Below, piece after piece: positions 24,353 to 27,278 of a DNA stretch of 27,278 bases; position 1 is the first letter of the stretch, and each line of letters opens with the position of its first letter. This stretch comes from UBA1172 sp049889655. GTDB taxonomy: Bacteria; Pseudomonadota; Alphaproteobacteria; Puniceispirillales; UBA1172. The DNA is taken from positions 1-27,278 of the forward strand of contig JBMHCY010000105.1 in assembly GCA_049889655.1 (NCBI GenBank). The letters are read 5' to 3'. Below the pieces are notes generated by a model, which saw only the letters and a program-made list of their open reading frames with translations, was not told where the DNA came from and searched no databases. The position numbers and the translations under genes are program-made.

Positions 24353-24367
24353 TTGGAATGATTATAA
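24353..24367 (-). promoter_or_regulatory. PerR/Fur-box-like sequence above the katG promoter
   Basis: The minus strand reads TTATAATCATTCCAA, matching 12 of 14 defined positions of the PerR box TTATAAT-N-ATTATAA. It ends 5 bp upstream of the -35 element, so it suits an activator or an upstream repressor. The sequence is AT-rich, so chance is possible. The adjacent Fur-family regulator is the natural candidate to bind it. Confidence 0.4.
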
Positions 24368-24374
24368 AGTATTT

Positions 24375-24767
24375 TTAACAAACGCGGATGATAACATCAA
24401 CGCGGTCGATATCCTTGCCTTCGGGGGCGTTGGGCAGCCCGGCAATGGTGATCTGTTCATGGGGAATATCGATCAGCTCACCGGTTTTCGGATCATAGAA
24501 ATGGTGGTGGTGATCGTTGTTGGTATCAAAGTAGGAGATCCCGTCTTCGAGTTTGATCTCACGCAGCAGCCCGACTTCGGTGAACTGATTGAGCGTGTTG
24601 TAGATCGTCGCCAGGGACATCTCGCCGCCGCGGGTCTTGATCTCGCCATGCAGTTGTTCGGCCGAAAGATGGCGATGCTGACCGTCAAACAGGATCTCGG
24701 ACAGCTGCAACCGCTGACGGGTCGGCCGCAAATGGTGAGAACGCAGGAGTGTTGGATAGTCGGTCAT
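24375..24767 (-). CDS. irr: Fur-family iron-response regulator, Irr type
   Basis: A 130-residue Fur-family repressor/activator. In alphaproteobacteria Irr senses haem as a signal of iron status. The winged helix spans about residues 10-75 (LRPTRQRLQLSEILF, MSLATIYNTLNQFTEVGLLRE). ISYFDTNNDHHHHFYD follows, with four histidines at 86-89. This HHH cluster after SYFDTN is the mark of Irr; PerR and Fur differ here. The N-terminal Cys-Pro haem motif of the Bradyrhizobium protein is absent, as in many other Irr proteins. I use the ATG ending at 24767; a TTG two codons earlier is an alternative. Its position beside fabA is a conserved arrangement in several alphaproteobacteria. A PerR role in peroxide sensing is less likely but possible, given katG next door. 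Confidence 0.87.
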   Translation of the reverse strand: MTDYPTLLRSHHLRPTRQRLQLSEILFDGQHRHLSAEQLHGEIKTRGGEMSLATIYNTLNQFTEVGLLREIKLEDGISYFDTNNDHHHHFYDPKTGELIDIPHEQITIAGLPNAPEGKDIDRVDVIIRVC

Positions 24768-24827
24768 CTTCAAATCGTGCCAAATTCAGATCTTACCTTA
24801 GATGAAATGCACGCAGATGTAAATATT

Positions 24828-24837
24828 TTCGCGCGAA
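24828..24837. promoter_or_regulatory. Palindrome between irr and fabA
   Basis: TTCGCGCGAA is a perfect 10-bp palindrome in the divergent irr-fabA region. On the irr side it sits just upstream of a weak promoter-like pair (TTTACA, 17 bp, TAAGGT). A regulator of irr or fabA could bind it. Nothing else supports this. Confidence 0.3.
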
Positions 24838-24898
24838 GGCGTGGCAAAGCGTGGCCATTCTGCTATGGTTTGGTCAAACTGCTGACAGTGGGGACACG

Positions 24899-25417
24899 AT
24901 GACCGGTTTTGTGAAGAAAAACAGTTATGATTATGATGATCTGATCTCCTGCGCCCAGGGCGAGATGTTCGGGCCGGGAAATCCACAACTGCCGATGCCG
25001 CCGATGCTGATGATGGACCGTATCACCACCATCAATGATGATGGCGGTGCCGAGGGCAAGGGCGAGATCATCGCCGAGTTTGATATCACACCGGACAAAT
25101 GGTTTTTCGATTGCCATTTTATCGGTGATCCGGTGATGCCCGGCTGCCTCGGCATGGATGGGCTCTGGCAGCTGGTCGGGTTCTATCTCGGCTGGGCCGG
25201 GGGCACTGGCCGCGGGCGGGCGCTTTCGGTTGGCGGCGTCAAGTTTTCCGGCCAGATTCAACCTTCCGCCAGCCTTGTCACCTTCCAGCTGGATATCAAG
25301 CGGCTGATCATGCGCAAACTGATCATGGGCATTGCCGATGGCCGGGTGCTGTGTGATGGCGAGGTGGTTTTCGAAGCCAGCGACATTCGAGTCGGGCTGT
25401 TCAAGGATGACGCCTGA
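24899..25417 (+). CDS. fabA: 3-hydroxydecanoyl-ACP dehydratase/isomerase
   Basis: A 172-residue hot-dog-fold enzyme that dehydrates 3-hydroxydecanoyl-ACP and isomerises trans-2- to cis-3-decenoyl-ACP, the branch point to unsaturated fatty acids. The active-site His73 lies in CHFIGDPVMPG and Asp87 in CLGMDGLWQLVGFYLGW, both diagnostic of FabA rather than FabZ. Length is exactly that of the family from the ATG at 24899, which has GGGGA upstream; the frame is open 16 codons further but that part is not conserved. It is divergent from irr and followed by fabB after 24 bp. Confidence 0.96.
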   Translation: MTGFVKKNSYDYDDLISCAQGEMFGPGNPQLPMPPMLMMDRITTINDDGGAEGKGEIIAEFDITPDKWFFDCHFIGDPVMPGCLGMDGLWQLVGFYLGWAGGTGRGRALSVGGVKFSGQIQPSASLVTFQLDIKRLIMRKLIMGIADGRVLCDGEVVFEASDIRVGLFKDDA

Positions 25418-25441
25418 GGGCGCGTAATCAGGAGAAATTCA

Positions 25442-26674
25442 ATGCGGCGTGTTGCGATTACCGGTATCGGGATCACCTCTTCCATTGGCAATAATGTGGA
25501 TGAAGTCACCACTTCCCTGCGCGAGGGCCGGTCGGGGATCGAATTTGCCCCCGATTATGCCGAGCTTGGTTTCCGCTCGCAGGTTCACGGCACCGTCAAG
25601 ATGGATATTGCCGATCATGTCGACCGCAAGCGGCTACGCTTCATGGGTGACGGCGCGGCCTATGCCGTGATCGCGATGGAACAGGCGATCGCCGATAGCG
25701 GCCTGACCCCGGCGGAAGTCTCAAACCCGCGCACCGGCATGATCGCAGGTTCCGGCGGGCCTTCCACCGCCAATATGCTGATGGCGTTTGATACCACCCG
25801 CGAGAAGGGCCCGAAACGCATCGGCCCCTATATGGTGCCGCGCTGTATGTCATCGACAGTTTCCGCCTGCATCGCGACGTTTTTTGAAATCAAGGGGCTC
25901 AACTATTCGATCTCGTCGGCTTGTTCGACCAGCGCCCATTGCATCTCCACCGGAGCTGATGCGATCCGTTTCGGCCAGCAGGATATCGTCTTTGCCGGCG
26001 GCGGTGAGGAGCTCCACTGGACTCTCTCGGTTCTGTTTGATGCCATGGGGGCGATGTCTTCCAAATACAACGACACCCCGGAAAAGGCCTCGCGCCCCTA
26101 TGATGCGGATCGCGACGGTTTCGTGATTGCCGGAGGCGGCGGCATGGTGGTGCTCGAAGACATGGAACGCGCCAAGGCCAGGGGCGCGAAAATCTATGCC
26201 GAGATCGTCGGCTACGGGGCCAATTCCGATGGGGCCGATATGGTCGCGCCATCCGGTGAAGGGGCTGTCCGCTGCATGGAACTGGCGCTTGCCGGTTTTG
26301 ACGGCAACGGCATCGAGACGCCGGTGGATTATATCAATGCCCATGGCACCTCGACGCCGGTGGGTGATATCAGTGAGCTGAACGCCGTGCGGGAAGTCTT
26401 CGGCAAGCGCGACTATCTGCCGATGGTCGCCTCGACCAAATCCCTGACCGGCCATTCGCTGGGTGCCACCGGTGTTCAGGAAGCGATCTACACATTGCTG
26501 ATGATGGAACATGGCTTTGTGGCCGGCAGTGCCAATATTGAAACCCCGGATGAGGGCATCGGGGCGATCCCGGTTCCCCGCCAGACGGAAGACAAGGCGA
26601 TCCGTTTTGCACTCAGCAATTCCTTCGGTTTCGGCGGCACCAACGCCACGCTTGCTTTGATGAAGGCTGAATAA
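25442..26674 (+). CDS. fabB: 3-oxoacyl-ACP synthase I (KAS I)
   Basis: A 410-residue condensing enzyme that extends acyl-ACP chains with malonyl-ACP and is required for elongating unsaturated chains made by FabA. The catalytic triad is complete: Cys161 in SSACSTSAHC, His301 in NAHGTSTPVGD and His338 in GHSLGA, with Lys333 in STKSLTGH. The C-terminal FALSNSFGFGGTNATLAL is typical. AGGAG lies 7 nt before the ATG. The stop TAA shares its final A with the ATG of fabI (TAATG), so the two are translationally coupled. Pairing with fabA supports FabB rather than FabF. Confidence 0.96.
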   Translation: MRRVAITGIGITSSIGNNVDEVTTSLREGRSGIEFAPDYAELGFRSQVHGTVKMDIADHVDRKRLRFMGDGAAYAVIAMEQAIADSGLTPAEVSNPRTGMIAGSGGPSTANMLMAFDTTREKGPKRIGPYMVPRCMSSTVSACIATFFEIKGLNYSISSACSTSAHCISTGADAIRFGQQDIVFAGGGEELHWTLSVLFDAMGAMSSKYNDTPEKASRPYDADRDGFVIAGGGGMVVLEDMERAKARGAKIYAEIVGYGANSDGADMVAPSGEGAVRCMELALAGFDGNGIETPVDYINAHGTSTPVGDISELNAVREVFGKRDYLPMVASTKSLTGHSLGATGVQEAIYTLLMMEHGFVAGSANIETPDEGIGAIPVPRQTEDKAIRFALSNSFGFGGTNATLALMKAE

Positions 26675-27278
26675 TGGGCGGGATTCTCAGCGGCAAAAAA
26701 GGCCTGATCATGGGCGTCGCCAATGACCGCTCGATCGCCTTCGGGGTGGCACGGGCAGCCCGTGAAGCAGGGGCGGACCTCGCCTTCACCTACCAGAATG
26801 ACATGATGGCCAAGCGTGTCGTGCCGCTGGCGGAAAGCCTCGGCAGCAGCATCACCATGCCTTGTGATGTTGGCGAAGATGGCGCCGCCGAAGCGGTGAT
26901 CACAGCCCTTGGCGAGCATTGGGACAGCCTCGATTTTGTTGTCCACGCTCTGGCCTTTGCCGATAAATCCGCGCTTCAGGGGCATTACATGGAGGTCAGC
27001 CGCGAGGTTTTCCTGCAATCGATGCTGATCTCGGCGTTTTCGTTCACCGAGATGGCCAAGGCCGCACGGCCGATGATGAAGACCGGCGGCTCGATGCTGA
27101 CGCTGACCTATCTGGGGGCGCAGCGGATCACCCCGAACTACAATGTCATGGGGGTGGCGAAAGCCGCGCTTGAGGCTTCGGTGCGGTATCTGGCGGTTGA
27201 TCTGGGGGGTGAGGGGATTCGCGTTAACGCCCTCTCTGCCGGGCCGGTGAAGACGCTGGCCGGGGCGGCGATCGGCGG
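26674..27278 (+). CDS. fabI: Enoyl-ACP reductase (NADH), 3' end outside window
   Basis: The first 201 residues of a short-chain dehydrogenase-type enoyl-ACP reductase, the last step of each fatty-acid elongation cycle and the target of triclosan-like inhibitors. The N-terminus GKKGLIMGVANDRSIAFGVA holds the altered nucleotide-binding loop of FabI. Tyr146 (TLTYLGAQR) and the catalytic Tyr156-x6-Lys163 (YNVMGVAK) match the FabI active site. RVNALSAGPVKTLAGAAI leads to the substrate loop. The start codon overlaps the fabB stop, making fabA-fabB-fabI one operon. About 65 residues are missing at the right edge. Rhizobial genomes often carry two fabI genes, so this may not be the only one. Confidence 0.94.
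   Translation, partial: MGGILSGKKGLIMGVANDRSIAFGVARAAREAGADLAFTYQNDMMAKRVVPLAESLGSSITMPCDVGEDGAAEAVITALGEHWDSLDFVVHALAFADKSALQGHYMEVSREVFLQSMLISAFSFTEMAKAARPMMKTGGSMLTLTYLGAQRITPNYNVMGVAKAALEASVRYLAVDLGGEGIRVNALSAGPVKTLAGAAIG

Noticed and set aside
24375..24767. PerR rather than Irr, given katG next door.
   Set aside because: The HHHH cluster after SYFDTN and the fabA neighbourhood fit Irr. A peroxide role is kept only as a possibility.

Overview
This window looks like a chromosomal core region of an alphaproteobacterium. The evidence is a RegB/RegA-type redox two-component pair, an Irr-type Fur-family regulator beside fabA-fabB-fabI, and a dnaA/rpsT/mutM/ubiE/ubiB/coaBC/dut neighbourhood of the kind common in that class. 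GC-rich third codon positions and short, AT-rich intergenic gaps fit this. The order or genus cannot be fixed from the sequence; a Rhodospirillales-like or SAR116-like marine lineage is only a guess. I see no tRNA, rRNA, CRISPR array, prophage or insertion sequence.

Layout. Positions 1-1044 hold the C-terminal half of acetyl-CoA synthetase (+), convergent with a LuxR-type regulator that has a degenerate receiver (-). Positions 1894-3134 hold a decayed locus: the start of a lipoprotein subtilase joined out of frame to an outer-membrane beta-barrel. From 13303 down to 3253 lies a tightly packed minus-strand run: dnaA, dnaN, recF, gyrB, regB, regA, metZ and a LysE/RhtB exporter. It links replication initiation to redox control and methionine biosynthesis. 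A roughly 520-bp gap (13304-13822) upstream of dnaA contains A/T tracts, a perfect palindrome and the rpsT terminator. rpsT, a small exported protein and mutM follow on the minus strand.

From 15482 a plus-strand cluster runs ubiE-ubiB-coaBC-dut-moeB/thiF, with overlapping or nearly touching genes (ubiquinone, coenzyme A, dUTP removal, sulfur carrier activation). It converges on a 2-hydroxyacid dehydrogenase (-). Next come an exported SH3-domain protein (+), katG (-) and irr (-). Divergent from irr is the unsaturated fatty-acid operon fabA-fabB-fabI (+), whose last gene leaves the window.

The most unusual feature is coaBC. Its protein begins with about 55 residues that read as a Cro/YdaS-like helix-turn-helix domain. 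Just upstream are two copies of the same 13-bp palindrome (TCACA-N3-TGTGA), 32 bp apart and bracketing a perfect TATAAT. I infer that a coenzyme A biosynthetic enzyme may repress its own gene. Other points worth checking are a His-Lys in place of the His-Glu usual in RegB at its phosphorylation site, a Fur/PerR-like box above the katG promoter beside irr, and a DnaA-box-like site on the dnaN start region.
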